Positions 52,625-61,982 of a stretch of DNA of 64,000 nt are shown here, one piece after another. The DNA is taken from positions 16,779-80,778 of the forward strand of contig NZ_JMCL01000034.1 in the NCBI RefSeq assembly GCF_000690905.1. The letters run 5' to 3'. Source of the stretch: Pseudomonas sp. Ant30-3 (GTDB lineage: Bacteria; Pseudomonadota; Gammaproteobacteria; Pseudomonadales; Pseudomonadaceae). A model generated the notes under the pieces. The model saw only the letters and a program-made list of their open reading frames with translations. It made no database searches and was not told where the DNA came from. Within the stretch, counting starts at the first letter, position 1, and every line of letters begins with the position of its first letter. Position numbers and translations under genes: made by a program.

Positions 52625-53419
52625 ATGCGTGTAGCCCTTTACCAATGCCCACCGCTGCCCCTTGATCCGCCCGGCAACCTGCACCGTTTGCATCAGGTGG
52701 CGCTGGAAGCCAAAGGCGCCGATCTGTTGGTACTGCCGGAGATGTTTCTGACGGGCTATAACATCGGCCCCGATGCGGTGAATGTATTGGCGGAGGTCTA
52801 CAACGGCGAATGGGCGCAACAGATCGGCCGCATTGCGCGGTCGGCCGGGCTGGCGATTGCCTATGGCTATCCCGAGCGTACCGAAGACGGGCAAATTTAC
52901 AACTCGGTGCAATTGATCGATGCCCACGGCGAGCGTCTGTGCAATTACCGCAAAAGTCATCTGTTCGGGGATCTGGATCGGTCGATGTTCAGCGCCGGTA
53001 GCGTTGACTTGCCATTGGTGGAACTCAACGGTTGGAAGATCGGTTTTCTGATCTGCTACGACCTGGAGTTTCCGGAAAACGCACGCCGGCTGGCATTGGC
53101 CGGCGCCGAGCTGATTGTGGTGCCGACCGCGAACATGGTGCCCTATGATTTTGTGGCCGACGTCACCGTGCGCTCCCGGGCTTTTGAAAACCAGTGTTAC
53201 GTGGCTTACGCCAACTACTGCGGGCATGAAGACGACATTCACTATTGCGGCCAAAGCAGCATCGCCGCGCCGGATGGCAGTCAAATCGCCTTGGCCGGGC
53301 TGGATGAAGCGCTGATTGTCGGGGAGCTGGATCGTCAGTTGATGGACAATTCCCGGGCAGCCAATCGGTATTTGCAGGATCGTCGCCCGGAGCTTTATGG
53401 CGAGCTGAACAAGCGCTGA
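52625..53419 (+). CDS. davA: 5-aminopentanamidase (delta-aminovaleramidase)
   Basis: 264 residues. Nitrilase-superfamily amidase with the Glu39-Lys110-Cys144 triad (LPEMFLTG, YRKSHLF, LICYDLEFP). It hydrolyses 5-aminovaleramide to 5-aminovalerate. GAGG lies 9 bases before the ATG, just after davB, so the two are co-translated in one operon. Confidence 0.92.
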   Translation: MRVALYQCPPLPLDPPGNLHRLHQVALEAKGADLLVLPEMFLTGYNIGPDAVNVLAEVYNGEWAQQIGRIARSAGLAIAYGYPERTEDGQIYNSVQLIDAHGERLCNYRKSHLFGDLDRSMFSAGSVDLPLVELNGWKIGFLICYDLEFPENARRLALAGAELIVVPTANMVPYDFVADVTVRSRAFENQCYVAYANYCGHEDDIHYCGQSSIAAPDGSQIALAGLDEALIVGELDRQLMDNSRAANRYLQDRRPELYGELNKR

Positions 53420-53467
53420 TCCATCGTTATCCGCTAGCATGAGCGCTTCCCTGTTCTGGAAGTGCTC

Positions 53468-55900
53468 ATGCCTGCGTTAAATGCCCCCCACCTCTTCACT
53501 GAAACCCTGGCCAATGGCCTGCGTTTGACGCTGCGCCACGCGCCGGAACTGAAGCGCTGTGCGGCCGCGTTGCGTGTCGCCGCGGGCAGTCACGATGTGC
53601 CGCTGGCATGGCCTGGTCTGGCGCATTTTCTCGAGCATCTGCTGTTCCTGGGCACTGAACGTTTCCCTGCCGATCAAGCGTTAATGGCCTACGTGCAACG
53701 GCATGGCGGGCAGGTGAATGCTCGGACTAGCGAACGCACCACCGACTTCTTTTTCGAGTTATCGCCTCAGGCGTTCAGCGGCGGGTTGGAACGTCTGTCA
53801 GACATGCTCGCTCACCCGCGTATGAAACTGCAGGATCAGCAGCGGGAACGAGAGGTGCTGCAAGCGGAGTTCGTCGCCTGGTCGGGTGATGCCGGGCAGC
53901 AGCAACAACAATCGCTGTTCAATGGACTGTCGACGAGCCATCCACTGCGCGGATTCCACGCGGGCAACCGAGACAGTCTGCCAGTCGATCTGCCTGAGTT
54001 TCAGCAGGCACTGAAGGCATTTCATCAGCGGTTCTACCAGACCGGGCAGATGACCCTCAGCCTTGCAGGCCCACAGAGCATTGAAGAGCTGAAACGGCTG
54101 GCGATGGTCTTCAGCGACACGATCCCAGTTGCGGAACACGCCCCGCAAAGTACGCCTGCGCTGTTGATGAAAGACGCTGATTCAGGTTATCAACAGGTGG
54201 ACGCGAGAGGCTTGAACCTGTTGTTCCCTATGGAAGCACTGCCGCAGTCTTCGCCAGAAGCGTTGGCCTTTTTGTGCCACTGGCTGAACACGGACAAGCC
54301 CGGCAGCTTGCTCACAGAATTGCGAGCACGAGGCCTGGCTGAACAGCTGCACGCCAGACCGCTGTATCAGTTCGCCGGGCAAGCGCTGTTGCATATCCAA
54401 TTCACATTGCCGGGTGACGCAGCCGCCCCCGCCATTGCTGAACTACTGCTCGACTGGCTAGGGTTCTTTGCGGCGCAAGAGGACTGGAGCGCAATGCGCG
54501 ACGAGTTCGCCAGGGTGCAACAGCGCCAGCGACAGGTCAGCAGCGCCTTGAACCTGGCTCAATGGGACTGTGCGCAGCTCGAAGATGACTTATCTGCGCA
54601 CGCCGTAGTGGCGCTGAACACTGTCCTCAAGCAGATCGGCGCTGTGGACAACTTCACCGGGCCGTGGCAATTGCCGCCGCCTAATCCTTTTTTGCAGGCA
54701 GAGCCCGAGGCTCCCAGCGCCGGGCTGATCCGCGGCCAGACCAGCAAACACCGGGGGTTGCGGACCTTTGCTCAGGATCGTTTGCGCAATCGTCGCGAAC
54801 GCTCGTCCATGCAATTCAGCCAGGCGTTGCCGGATAATACGGTCGAAGGCGCTGTTTACCTGCGCTGGCAGTTGGAGTCGGCACCGTCCGACAACCTGCA
54901 AGCTCACTTGGAAAAACGCCTGCGGCCGCTGACAGCCGACGCGCGGCAGGCCGGCGTGGATTTCTCCTTCAGCGCATCGGGTAATGAATGGTTGCTGAAA
55001 ATGACGGGATTGCAGGAGCCGATGCCCATCGTCCTCGAACATGCGTTGAAAGAGCTGAAGTCAGCTGAAACCGGCGTCGTACAGCAAGCCTCAATCAGTC
55101 CGCCATTGATACCGATTCGGCACCTGCTCAAGGCACTGCCCGAGCACTGCCTTGCACGTTGCGAGGTATCGGACGATCTGCAAAAGCTCTGGTCGACCGC
55201 GCACTGGGTTGGCCTGGCGACCGGGATGTCGTCGCAAACCCAAGCGGCAATGAGCGTCGCCCTGAGTCGAGTGCCCGGAACCGCAAACGGTGAGCCGACA
55301 TCAATGCCGTCGATGGGCGGTTGCAAAGTGTGGAGCACGGTCGAGACCGGTTCCAGCGAACACGCCGTGCTGCTGTTTTGTCCGACGGCCAGCCACGATC
55401 TGGCTGACGAAGCCGCCTGGCGTTTGCTGGCGCACTTTTCCCAGACGCCTTTTTACCAACGCCTGCGAGTGGAGTTGCAGCTGGGTTACGCGGTATTCAG
55501 CGGCCTGCGACAGATCCATGGCATGACCGGATTATTGTTCGGCGTGCAGTCACCAAAGGTCGAACCCTCGGAGCTAATGGAACACTTCGAACAGTTCTTC
55601 CTCGGGTTGCAGCCGCTGATTGAAGGAATGGATGAAGTGACTTTCGTCGAGCGGCGCCGAGCACTGGCCGAACAATTTGATTGCAGCGTATTGCCAAGCG
55701 GGACCGCCGCAGAGCTGATTTGGCAGAGCAAACTGGCAGGCCGCTCGTCGGATTACCTGACCGAGTTACCTTTGGCGATTTTGACAGCTGAGCGCCGTGA
55801 GCTGGTCTCTGCCGTACAACGACTGAACTCCGCTGCAGGCGGTTGGCACTGCCTCGCCACCGGCCCCGCGCCAAGTGCCGAGTGGCATGCGCGAAAATGA
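53468..55900 (+). CDS. pqqF: PQQ biosynthesis protein PqqF, M16 peptidase
   Basis: 810 residues from ATG 53468 (GGAAG upstream), preferred to the GTG at 53462. M16 zinc peptidase with the inverted motif HFLEH (His53, Glu56, His57) and the downstream Glu in the EVLQAEF segment; N- and C-terminal M16 halves. It cuts the modified PqqA peptide or its surroundings during PQQ maturation. Same direction as pqqA but 160 bp upstream, so probably transcribed apart. Confidence 0.94.
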   Translation: MPALNAPHLFTETLANGLRLTLRHAPELKRCAAALRVAAGSHDVPLAWPGLAHFLEHLLFLGTERFPADQALMAYVQRHGGQVNARTSERTTDFFFELSPQAFSGGLERLSDMLAHPRMKLQDQQREREVLQAEFVAWSGDAGQQQQQSLFNGLSTSHPLRGFHAGNRDSLPVDLPEFQQALKAFHQRFYQTGQMTLSLAGPQSIEELKRLAMVFSDTIPVAEHAPQSTPALLMKDADSGYQQVDARGLNLLFPMEALPQSSPEALAFLCHWLNTDKPGSLLTELRARGLAEQLHARPLYQFAGQALLHIQFTLPGDAAAPAIAELLLDWLGFFAAQEDWSAMRDEFARVQQRQRQVSSALNLAQWDCAQLEDDLSAHAVVALNTVLKQIGAVDNFTGPWQLPPPNPFLQAEPEAPSAGLIRGQTSKHRGLRTFAQDRLRNRRERSSMQFSQALPDNTVEGAVYLRWQLESAPSDNLQAHLEKRLRPLTADARQAGVDFSFSASGNEWLLKMTGLQEPMPIVLEHALKELKSAETGVVQQASISPPLIPIRHLLKALPEHCLARCEVSDDLQKLWSTAHWVGLATGMSSQTQAAMSVALSRVPGTANGEPTSMPSMGGCKVWSTVETGSSEHAVLLFCPTASHDLADEAAWRLLAHFSQTPFYQRLRVELQLGYAVFSGLRQIHGMTGLLFGVQSPKVEPSELMEHFEQFFLGLQPLIEGMDEVTFVERRRALAEQFDCSVLPSGTAAELIWQSKLAGRSSDYLTELPLAILTAERRELVSAVQRLNSAAGGWHCLATGPAPSAEWHARK

Positions 55901-56060
55901 TCATTACCGCTGCTGCAACGAGCTTTCTCAAAGATTCACGGGCATGCACCCTGTAATTTTGAGTAACATAGCCACCTAACTATCTGAACATCTCCGCACG
56001 GAGGTGGACTATATGTATAGGTATAGAATCAGCTGTCCCATCCCTGAAAGGAGCACTCTC

Positions 56061-56135
56061 ATGTCTTGGTCCAAACCTGCTTACACCGACCTGCGTATCG
56101 GCTTTGAAGTCACCATGTACTTCGCAAGCCGCTAA
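56061..56135 (+). CDS. pqqA: PQQ precursor peptide PqqA
   Basis: 24 residues, full family length. Glu16 and Tyr20, the two residues that are cross-linked to become PQQ, are present in [17 protein letters not shown] stands before the ATG. An AT-rich run near 56010-56030 (ATATGTATAGGTATAGAA) is the probable promoter. Confidence 0.97.
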   Translation: MSWSKPAYTDLRIGFEVTMYFASR

Positions 56136-56154
56136 GTTTGTCCTGTGTGTCCAG

Positions 56155-56184
56155 CGCCTCGGTTTGCCGAGGCGTTTTTATTTT
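56155..56184 (+). terminator. Attenuating terminator between pqqA and pqqB
   Basis: 8-bp stem CGCCTCGG with CCGAGGCG, TTTG loop, followed by TTTTTATTTT. A strong intrinsic terminator within the operon lets the substrate peptide be made in excess over the enzymes. Confidence 0.9.
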
Positions 56185-56208
56185 CAGCGTTTAAATGATG
56201 GAGCACCC

Positions 56209-57120
56209 ATGTTTGTCCAGATTCTAGGTTCTGCCGCCGGCGGCGGTTTCCCGCAGTGGAACTGCAACTGCGTGAACTGCGCAGGTTTTCGCGACGGCAG
56301 CCTGAATGCCAAGGCCCGCACCCAGTCGTCTATCGCGATTTCCGATGACGGCGTCAATTGGGTCTTGTGCAATGCCTCTCCGGACATCCGTGCCCAGCTG
56401 CAGAGTTTCACCCCGATGCAACCGGGTCGCGCTCTGCGTGATACCGGCATCAGCGCGATCATCCTGATGGACAGCCAGATCGACCACACCACCGGCCTGC
56501 TCAGCCTGCGTGAAGGTTGCCCGCACCAGGTCTGGTGCACGGACATGGTCCACGAAGACCTGAGCACCGGATTCCCGCTGTTCACCATGCTGGCCCACTG
56601 GAACGGCGGGTTGAACTGGAACCGCATCGAACTCGACCGCAGCTTCACCATAGCCGCCTGCCCGAATCTGCGGTTTACCCCGCTGCCGTTGCGCAGCGCT
56701 GCGCCACCCTACTCGCCGCACCGTTTCGATCCGCACCCGGGCGACAACATCGGTCTGATCGTCGAAGACCTCAATACCGGCGGCAAGCTGTTTTACGCGC
56801 CGGGCCTGGGAAAAGTCGACGCACCGCTGCTGGAAATCATGGCTGGTAGCGATTGCCTGCTGGTGGACGGCACGATGTGGGACGACGACGAAATGCAGCG
56901 CCGTGGCGTCGGCACCCGCACGGGTCGGGAGATGGGGCATTTAGCGCAGAACGGTCCCGGCGGCATGCTCGAAGTACTTGAGCAGTTGCCTGATCAGCGC
57001 AAGGTTCTAATCCATATCAACAACACCAACCCGATCCTCGACGAAGATTCGCCGGAACGCGCCGAGTTGGCGCGGCGTGAGGTTGAAGTGGCGTATGACG
57101 GTATGAGTATTGTGCTTTAA
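56209..57120 (+). CDS. pqqB: PQQ biosynthesis protein PqqB
   Basis: 303 residues from ATG 56209; the frame open from 56104 runs through pqqA and the terminator, so it is rejected. Metallo-beta-lactamase fold. The N-terminal [18 protein letters not shown] carries Cys residues, and [10 protein letters not shown] and the later [11 protein letters not shown] hold metal ligands. It is thought to act as a hydroxylase on the tyrosine of the cross-linked peptide. Confidence 0.95.
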   Translation: MFVQILGSAAGGGFPQWNCNCVNCAGFRDGSLNAKARTQSSIAISDDGVNWVLCNASPDIRAQLQSFTPMQPGRALRDTGISAIILMDSQIDHTTGLLSLREGCPHQVWCTDMVHEDLSTGFPLFTMLAHWNGGLNWNRIELDRSFTIAACPNLRFTPLPLRSAAPPYSPHRFDPHPGDNIGLIVEDLNTGGKLFYAPGLGKVDAPLLEIMAGSDCLLVDGTMWDDDEMQRRGVGTRTGREMGHLAQNGPGGMLEVLEQLPDQRKVLIHINNTNPILDEDSPERAELARREVEVAYDGMSIVL

Positions 57121-57135
57121 GAATCGAGACCGCTG

Positions 57136-57336
57136 CGCGGTCTATCGCCAGCAGGCTGGCTCCCACAGGGTTTGATGTTGCAACCAGATCCAATGGTCGC
57201 CCTGAGTTCGGTGTTGCAACCAGATCCAATGGTCGCCCTGAGTTCGGTGTTGTAATCAGACCCAATGCACTCACAGAACTCGATGGTGTAATCAGGTCGA
57301 ATGTGGGAGCCAGCCTGCTGGCGATGGGGCCAGCCC
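57136..57336. repeat. REP pair enclosing a 36-bp tandem repeat between pqqB and pqqC
   Basis: REP units at about 57143-57170 (TCGCCAGCAGGCTGGCTCCC) and 57303-57330 (GGGAGCCAGCCTGCTGGCGA) are inverted and exactly complementary over 20 bases. Between them lie 3.6 copies of a 36-bp unit: 57175-57210 and 57211-57246 nearly identical, 57247-57282 and 57283-57306 degenerate. The gap 57121-57376 has no gene. Confidence 0.85.
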
Positions 57337-57376
57337 TGACACCAAAGTATCCACCGGTCCTACCCGGAGAACCGAA

Positions 57377-58129
57377 ATGACTGACACCCCGCTGTCCCGC
57401 GCCGATTTCGAAGCCGCCCTGCGCGCGAAAGGCGCCTATTACCACATTCATCACCCTTATCACGTAGCGATGTATGAAGGCCGGGCCACCCGCGAGCAGA
57501 TTCAGGGCTGGGTCGCCAACCGCTTCTATTACCAAGTGAACATCCCGCTCAAAGACGCCGCGATTCTCGCCAATTGCCCCGACCGTGAGATCCGTCGCGA
57601 ATGGATTCAACGTTTGCTCGACCACGACGGCGCGCCCGGTGAAGACGGCGGCATCGAAGCGTGGTTGCGTCTGGGCGAAGCGGTCGGCCTTGATCCGGAT
57701 CAGCTGCGTTCGCAGGAACTGGTGTTGCCCGGCGTGCGTTTCGCCGTGGACGCCTACGTCAACTTCGCCCGTCGCGCCAACTGGCAGGAAGCCGCCAGCA
57801 GTTCGCTGACCGAACTGTTCGCGCCACAGATCCACCAATCGCGCCTCGACAGCTGGCCGCAGCATTACCCGTGGATCGATCCGACCGGTTACGAATATTT
57901 CCGCACGCGCCTGGGCCAGGCCCGCCGCGATGTCGAACATGGTCTGGCGATCACCTTGCAGCACTACACGACGCGCGCCGGCCAAGAGCGCATGCTGGAG
58001 ATTCTCCAGTTCAAACTGGACATTCTTTGGAGCATGCTTGATGCCATGAGCATGGCCTACGAGCTGAATCGTCCGCCGTATCACAGCGTGACCGGGCAAC
58101 GGGTCTGGCACAAAGGAATCACGTTATGA
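57377..58129 (+). CDS. pqqC: Pyrroloquinoline-quinone synthase
   Basis: 250 residues. Cofactorless oxidase that closes and oxidises the last intermediate to PQQ. Family blocks [30 protein letters not shown] and the [13 protein letters not shown] segment are intact. GGAGA upstream; overlaps pqqD by 4 nt. Confidence 0.97.
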   Translation: MTDTPLSRADFEAALRAKGAYYHIHHPYHVAMYEGRATREQIQGWVANRFYYQVNIPLKDAAILANCPDREIRREWIQRLLDHDGAPGEDGGIEAWLRLGEAVGLDPDQLRSQELVLPGVRFAVDAYVNFARRANWQEAASSSLTELFAPQIHQSRLDSWPQHYPWIDPTGYEYFRTRLGQARRDVEHGLAITLQHYTTRAGQERMLEILQFKLDILWSMLDAMSMAYELNRPPYHSVTGQRVWHKGITL

Positions 58130-58401
58130 GTTTCGACCGCAGCAAGACGCCGACCTGGCGTACCGGCTACCGCTTCCAATACGAACCGGCGCAGAAAGGC
58201 CACGTCCTGCTCTACCCTGAAGGCATGATCAAACTCAATGAAAGCGCTGCGCTGATCGGTGGTTTGATCGACGGCAAGCGTGACGTCGCGGCGATCATTG
58301 CCGAACTGGACGCGCAGTTCCCCGGCGTGCCCGAACTCGGTGACGACATCGAGCAATTCATGGAGGTCGCCCGTGCTCAGCACTGGATCGAACTTGCCTG
58401 A
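58126..58401 (+). CDS. pqqD: PQQ peptide chaperone PqqD
   Basis: 91 residues. RiPP recognition element that binds PqqA and presents it to PqqE. Winged-helix-like fold ([25 protein letters not shown]). It overlaps pqqC by 4 nt and pqqE by 29 nt. Confidence 0.96.
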   Translation: MSFDRSKTPTWRTGYRFQYEPAQKGHVLLYPEGMIKLNESAALIGGLIDGKRDVAAIIAELDAQFPGVPELGDDIEQFMEVARAQHWIELA

Positions 58402-59548
58402 TACCGTGTCGGACAAGTTACCGCCCAAACCGGAAATCGGCCTGCCGCTCTGGCTGCTGGCTGAACTGACGTACCGCTGCCCGCTGCAATGTCCGTACTG
58501 TTCCAACCCGCTGGATTTTGCCGAGCAAGGCAAAGAGCTCAGCACAGAACAGTGGATCAAGGTATTTCGCGAAGCGCGTGAAATGGGCGCGGCGCAACTG
58601 GGCTTTTCCGGCGGCGAACCGTTGGTGCGTCAGGACCTGGCCGAATTGATCGCCGAGGCGCGCAAGCTGGGCTTCTACACCAACCTGATTACCTCGGGCA
58701 TTGGCCTCACCGAACAGAAAATCAGCGATTTCAAGAAGGCCGGTCTGGACCATATCCAGATCAGCTTTCAAGCCAGCGACGAGCAGGTGAACAATCTTCT
58801 CGCTGGTTCGAAAAAAGCCTTCGCGCAGAAGCTGGAAATGGCTCGCGCGGTGAAAGCCCATGGCTATCCGATGGTGCTCAACTTCGTCACCCATCGACAC
58901 AATATCGACAAGATCGATCGCATCATTGAACTGTGCATCGCACTGGAAGCGGATTTTGTCGAACTCGCGACGTGCCAGTTTTATGGGTGGGCGCAGCTCA
59001 ACCGGGTCGGTCTGTTACCGACGAAGGAACAACTGATTCGCGCTGAGCGCATCACCAACGAATACCGGGCCAAGCTGGAAGCCGAAGGCCATCCGTGCAA
59101 GCTGATTTTCGTTACGCCGGATTATTACGAAGAACGCCCGAAAGCCTGCATGAACGGCTGGGGCAGTATTTTCCTGACCGTTACGCCGGACGGAACCGCG
59201 CTGCCGTGCCATGGTGCGCGACAGATGCCGGTGCAATTTCCCAACGTGCGCGACCACAGCATGCAGCACATCTGGTACGACTCGTTCGGCTTCAACCGCT
59301 TTCGCGGTTACGACTGGATGCCCGAGCCGTGCCGCTCATGCGACGAGAAGGAAAAGGATTTCGGCGGCTGCCGCTGCCAGGCGTTCATGCTCACCGGTGA
59401 CGCGAGCAACGCCGACCCGGTGTGTAGCAAGTCGCACCATCATGGCGTGATTCTCAAGGCCCGCGAAGAAGCCGAGCACGCGACACAAACCATCGAACAA
59501 CTGGCCTTTCGCAATGAACGAAACTCACGCCTCATCGCAAAAAGCTGA
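58373..59548 (+). CDS. pqqE: PqqA peptide cyclase (radical SAM) PqqE
   Basis: 391 residues from a GTG at 58373, chosen because GGAGG stands 6 bases before it and because the N-terminus then matches the family. Radical SAM cluster CPLQCPYC with Cys36, Cys40, Cys43; the C-terminal SPASM region holds auxiliary-cluster cysteines ([22 protein letters not shown]). It forms the Glu-Tyr carbon bond in PqqA. The start lies inside pqqD and the end inside the next gene. Confidence 0.96.
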   Translation: MLSTGSNLPDTVSDKLPPKPEIGLPLWLLAELTYRCPLQCPYCSNPLDFAEQGKELSTEQWIKVFREAREMGAAQLGFSGGEPLVRQDLAELIAEARKLGFYTNLITSGIGLTEQKISDFKKAGLDHIQISFQASDEQVNNLLAGSKKAFAQKLEMARAVKAHGYPMVLNFVTHRHNIDKIDRIIELCIALEADFVELATCQFYGWAQLNRVGLLPTKEQLIRAERITNEYRAKLEAEGHPCKLIFVTPDYYEERPKACMNGWGSIFLTVTPDGTALPCHGARQMPVQFPNVRDHSMQHIWYDSFGFNRFRGYDWMPEPCRSCDEKEKDFGGCRCQAFMLTGDASNADPVCSKSHHHGVILKAREEAEHATQTIEQLAFRNERNSRLIAKS

Positions 59549-61328
59549 GCCCTTCAGCGCCGCTAACGCCGTCGCTGCCGGTGTCGACTTCGCTGAATTG
59601 CAAATCGGCCCGCACGGCCTGTTCTGGAACGAGTACCGGCCCGAGGACGGCGCGTGCCGCATCTGGCAGTGGCGCGACGACAAAGCTCATTGCCTGACAC
59701 CGCAGGGTTTCAGCGCGCGCAGTCGGGTGTACGAATATGGCGGCGGCGCGTTTTGTCTGACCGATGACGGGATTGTTTTCGTCAATGAGGCCGACCAACA
59801 GGTGTATCGCCAGTCGCTCACCGGCGAGCCCGAAGCGCTGACCTCAGGCGAATGCCGTTACGGTGATGTGCGGTTTGCCAATGGGCAGGTGCTGGCGGTC
59901 GAAGAAAACCGTGACCAGCATCGACTGGTGGCTATCGATGTCGAAAACGGCACGCGGCATCTGTTGGCCGAAGGCGCGGATTTTTACGCCTCGCCGACGC
60001 TGAGCCCAAATGGCCAGAGGCTGGCCTGGATAGAGTGGAGTCGACCGGAGCAACCGTGGACAGCGACTCGCCTGATGGTCGCTGATCGTCATAGCGATGG
60101 CCGCTATACCCAGCCCCGTTGCGTGGCCGGCCATGATCTCGAAGAGTCGCTGCAACAACCGCGATTCGATGACAGTGGTCGTCTGTCTTGTCTGACTGAT
60201 CGTGATGGTTTCTGGCAGCCATGGGTGGAATCGGCGCAAGGCTTGCGTCCCCTGCCGAGCGCCGCTGCCGATCACGGCCCCGCGCCTTGGCAGTTAGGCA
60301 GTTGCACCTGGCTACCGCTTGCAGAAGACACTTATCTGGCCAGCTGGACTGAAGACGGTTTTGGCCGACTGGGCCTTGGCGGAAAAGATTTCACCGGTGA
60401 CTACAGCCGCTTCCGTAGCCTCGCGCTGGATCAGCAGTTCATCTATTGCATTGCCGCCTCGCCGATCAGCTCGGCAGCGGTGATCACCATCGACCGCAGC
60501 ACCGGACAGGTCAACGTACTGGCCGGCGGTGGCGCGCCGCTGCCTGCCGGGCAAATCAGCATCCCGCAAACCCTCCGCTACCCGAGCGGCGCAGGCGAGG
60601 CGCATGGCTTCTTCTATCCCGAGATGACCGGTTTGGCGAAACCGCCGCTGGTGGTGTTTATCCACGGCGGCCCAACGTCCGCGTGCTACCCGATGCTCGA
60701 CCCGCGAATCCAGTACTGGACGCAACGCGGTTTCGCCGTGGCTGACCTCAACTACCGTGGCAGCAGCGGATACGGTCGGGAATATCGCCAAGCGCTGCAT
60801 CTAAGCTGGGGGGAGGTGGATGTCGAAGATGCCTGCGCGGTGGTCAGCCATCTGGCTGAACGCGGTCTGATCGATGGCGATCAAGCGTTCATTCGCGGCG
60901 GCAGCGCAGGCGGCTATACCACTCTCTGTGCGTTGGCGTTCCACAAGGTTTTCCGTGCCGGCGCCAGTTTGTACGGCGTCAGCGATCCCGTCGCACTGGC
61001 CCGGGCAACGCATAAATTCGAGGGGGATTATCTGGATTGGCTGATCGGTGATCCCGTAGCCGACGCCGAGCGTTATGCCGCGCGAACACCGCTGCTGCAC
61101 GCAGACAATATCAGCGTGCCGGTGATTTTCTTTCAGGGAGAACTGGATGCCGTGGTAGTGCCGCAGCAGACTCGCGACATGGTCGAGGCGCTGGAAGAAA
61201 ACGGTATTGCGGTGGAAGCGCATTACTACGCTGATGAACGTCACGGCTTTCGCAAGGCCGGGAATCAGGCGCATGCGTTGGAGCAGGAGTGGTTGTTTTA
61301 TCGGCGGGTGCTGGGGCTCCAGAGCTGA
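59514..61328 (+). CDS. pqqH: S9-family prolyl-oligopeptidase-like peptidase (PqqH)
   Basis: 604 residues. N-terminal beta-propeller (about 20-350) and C-terminal alpha/beta-hydrolase with nucleophile Ser464 in GGSAGGY, Asp in [11 protein letters not shown] and His in DERHGF. It overlaps pqqE by 35 nt. In P. aeruginosa the gene at this place (PA1990) is called pqqH; a role in degrading or processing PQQ peptide fragments is supposed, not shown. Confidence 0.88.
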   Translation: MNETHASSQKAEPFSAANAVAAGVDFAELQIGPHGLFWNEYRPEDGACRIWQWRDDKAHCLTPQGFSARSRVYEYGGGAFCLTDDGIVFVNEADQQVYRQSLTGEPEALTSGECRYGDVRFANGQVLAVEENRDQHRLVAIDVENGTRHLLAEGADFYASPTLSPNGQRLAWIEWSRPEQPWTATRLMVADRHSDGRYTQPRCVAGHDLEESLQQPRFDDSGRLSCLTDRDGFWQPWVESAQGLRPLPSAAADHGPAPWQLGSCTWLPLAEDTYLASWTEDGFGRLGLGGKDFTGDYSRFRSLALDQQFIYCIAASPISSAAVITIDRSTGQVNVLAGGGAPLPAGQISIPQTLRYPSGAGEAHGFFYPEMTGLAKPPLVVFIHGGPTSACYPMLDPRIQYWTQRGFAVADLNYRGSSGYGREYRQALHLSWGEVDVEDACAVVSHLAERGLIDGDQAFIRGGSAGGYTTLCALAFHKVFRAGASLYGVSDPVALARATHKFEGDYLDWLIGDPVADAERYAARTPLLHADNISVPVIFFQGELDAVVVPQQTRDMVEALEENGIAVEAHYYADERHGFRKAGNQAHALEQEWLFYRRVLGLQS

Positions 61329-61337
61329 AACCGCGTT

Positions 61338-61440
61338 GCGTTGTTCGCGGGCAAGCCATGCTCCCACAGTTTTATGTCGTGCCGTAAATCGTGTTATTGG
61401 CACTAACCTGTAGGAGCGAGCCTGCTCGCGAAAGCGATCT
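61338..61440. repeat. REP pair after the pqq operon
   Basis: GTTCGCGGGCAAGCC...GCTCCCACAG near 61344-61370, and TAGGAGCGAGCCTGCTCGCG near 61411-61431 in the other orientation, in the convergent gap between pqqH and yqaE. Confidence 0.75.
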
Positions 61441-61457
61441 ACTGGGCGCCGCAATAC

Positions 61458-61616
61458 TCAGCGTTTGGCGATGATGTAAACCGCATGCACGATCCCTGGA
61501 ATGTAACCGCACAAGGTCAGCAGAATGTTCAGCCAGAACGCGCCGCCGAAGCCGACTTGCAGGAACACACCCAGTGGCGGCAACAGAATGGCAATGATGA
61601 TTCGAATAATGTCCAT
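61458..61616 (-). CDS. yqaE: YqaE/Pmp3-family small membrane protein
   Basis: 52 residues, start ATG 61616 with AGGAG upstream. Two hydrophobic helices (IIRIIIAILLPPLGVFLQVG and WLNILLTLCGYIPGIVHAVY) separated by the family's GFGGAF turn; ends IIAKR. Pmp3 proteins affect membrane potential and salt tolerance in yeast and plants; the bacterial role is unclear. Confidence 0.92.
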   Translation of the reverse strand: MDIIRIIIAILLPPLGVFLQVGFGGAFWLNILLTLCGYIPGIVHAVYIIAKR

Positions 61617-61773
61617 GGGATCAGCTCCTGATTAAGTTGGCTCGTGTGAGCCATACAACCTAATCGACCCTTGCCGCTCGTCAGGGTTCAGTGCTGACAT
61701 CGCCTGTATGGATATAGCAGGAGGAAACGCTTTAATTCCGGCTTGCGTCGGCCAGATCACTTTTCTGCGGGCA

Positions 61774-61896
61774 AAAGAAAACCCCGCCGAAGCGGGGCTT
61801 TGCAGACTGTTTCCCTGACATCCATTTCGCTCCGCCGTCCTGGCAGAATCCTACGTGTCCGTGTTGTTGCTTTGCGCTTCCTGCGCGACGTCCATG
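61774..61896 (-). ncRNA. rsmY: Small regulatory RNA RsmY (Gac/Rsm cascade)
   Basis: About 120 nt. Eight GGA triplets, most in loops or between short stems (for example CGCGCAGGAAGCGC), act as binding sites that sequester RsmA/RsmE. The 3' end is a textbook terminator (GCCCCGC TTCG GCGGGG then TTTTCTTTT). The tail CAGGGAAACAGTCTGCAAAG matches what I recall of RsmY. The start is set 7 bases after the -10 at 61908-61903. The rest of 61617-61773 shows nothing else. Confidence 0.9.
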
Positions 61897-61902
61897 AACA
61901 GT

Positions 61903-61931
61903 AGATTAGCCGTGGATCGAATTCTAGCCAA
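61903..61931 (-). promoter_or_regulatory. rsmY promoter (-35/-10)
   Basis: On the minus strand TTGGCT (61931-61926), 17-base spacer, TAATCT (61908-61903). Both boxes are suboptimal, as expected for an activator-dependent promoter. Confidence 0.7.
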
Positions 61932-61947
61932 TGGGAGAAGAGCAGTA

Positions 61948-61975
61948 CGCCATGTAAGCCAATGCTTACATGGCG
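61948..61975 (-). promoter_or_regulatory. GacA binding site (upstream activating sequence) of rsmY
   Basis: Contains TGTAAGCCAATGCTTACA (61953-61970), an exact fit to the GacA consensus TGTAAG-N6-CTTACA, at about -65 from the predicted start. The symmetry extends to 12-bp perfect arms around a CAAT centre. It begins 8 bases downstream of the acyl-CoA dehydrogenase stop. Confidence 0.92.
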
Positions 61976-61982
61976 CTTGTCG

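Noticed and set aside
57175..57306. 36-bp repeats considered as a CRISPR array
   Set aside because: The copies are directly adjacent without unique spacers and there are no cas genes; it is a tandem repeat.
57017..58111. 364-codon open frame antisense to pqqC and across the tandem repeat
   Set aside because: It reads through REP and 36-bp repeats and lacks any domain; pqqC on the other strand is certain.
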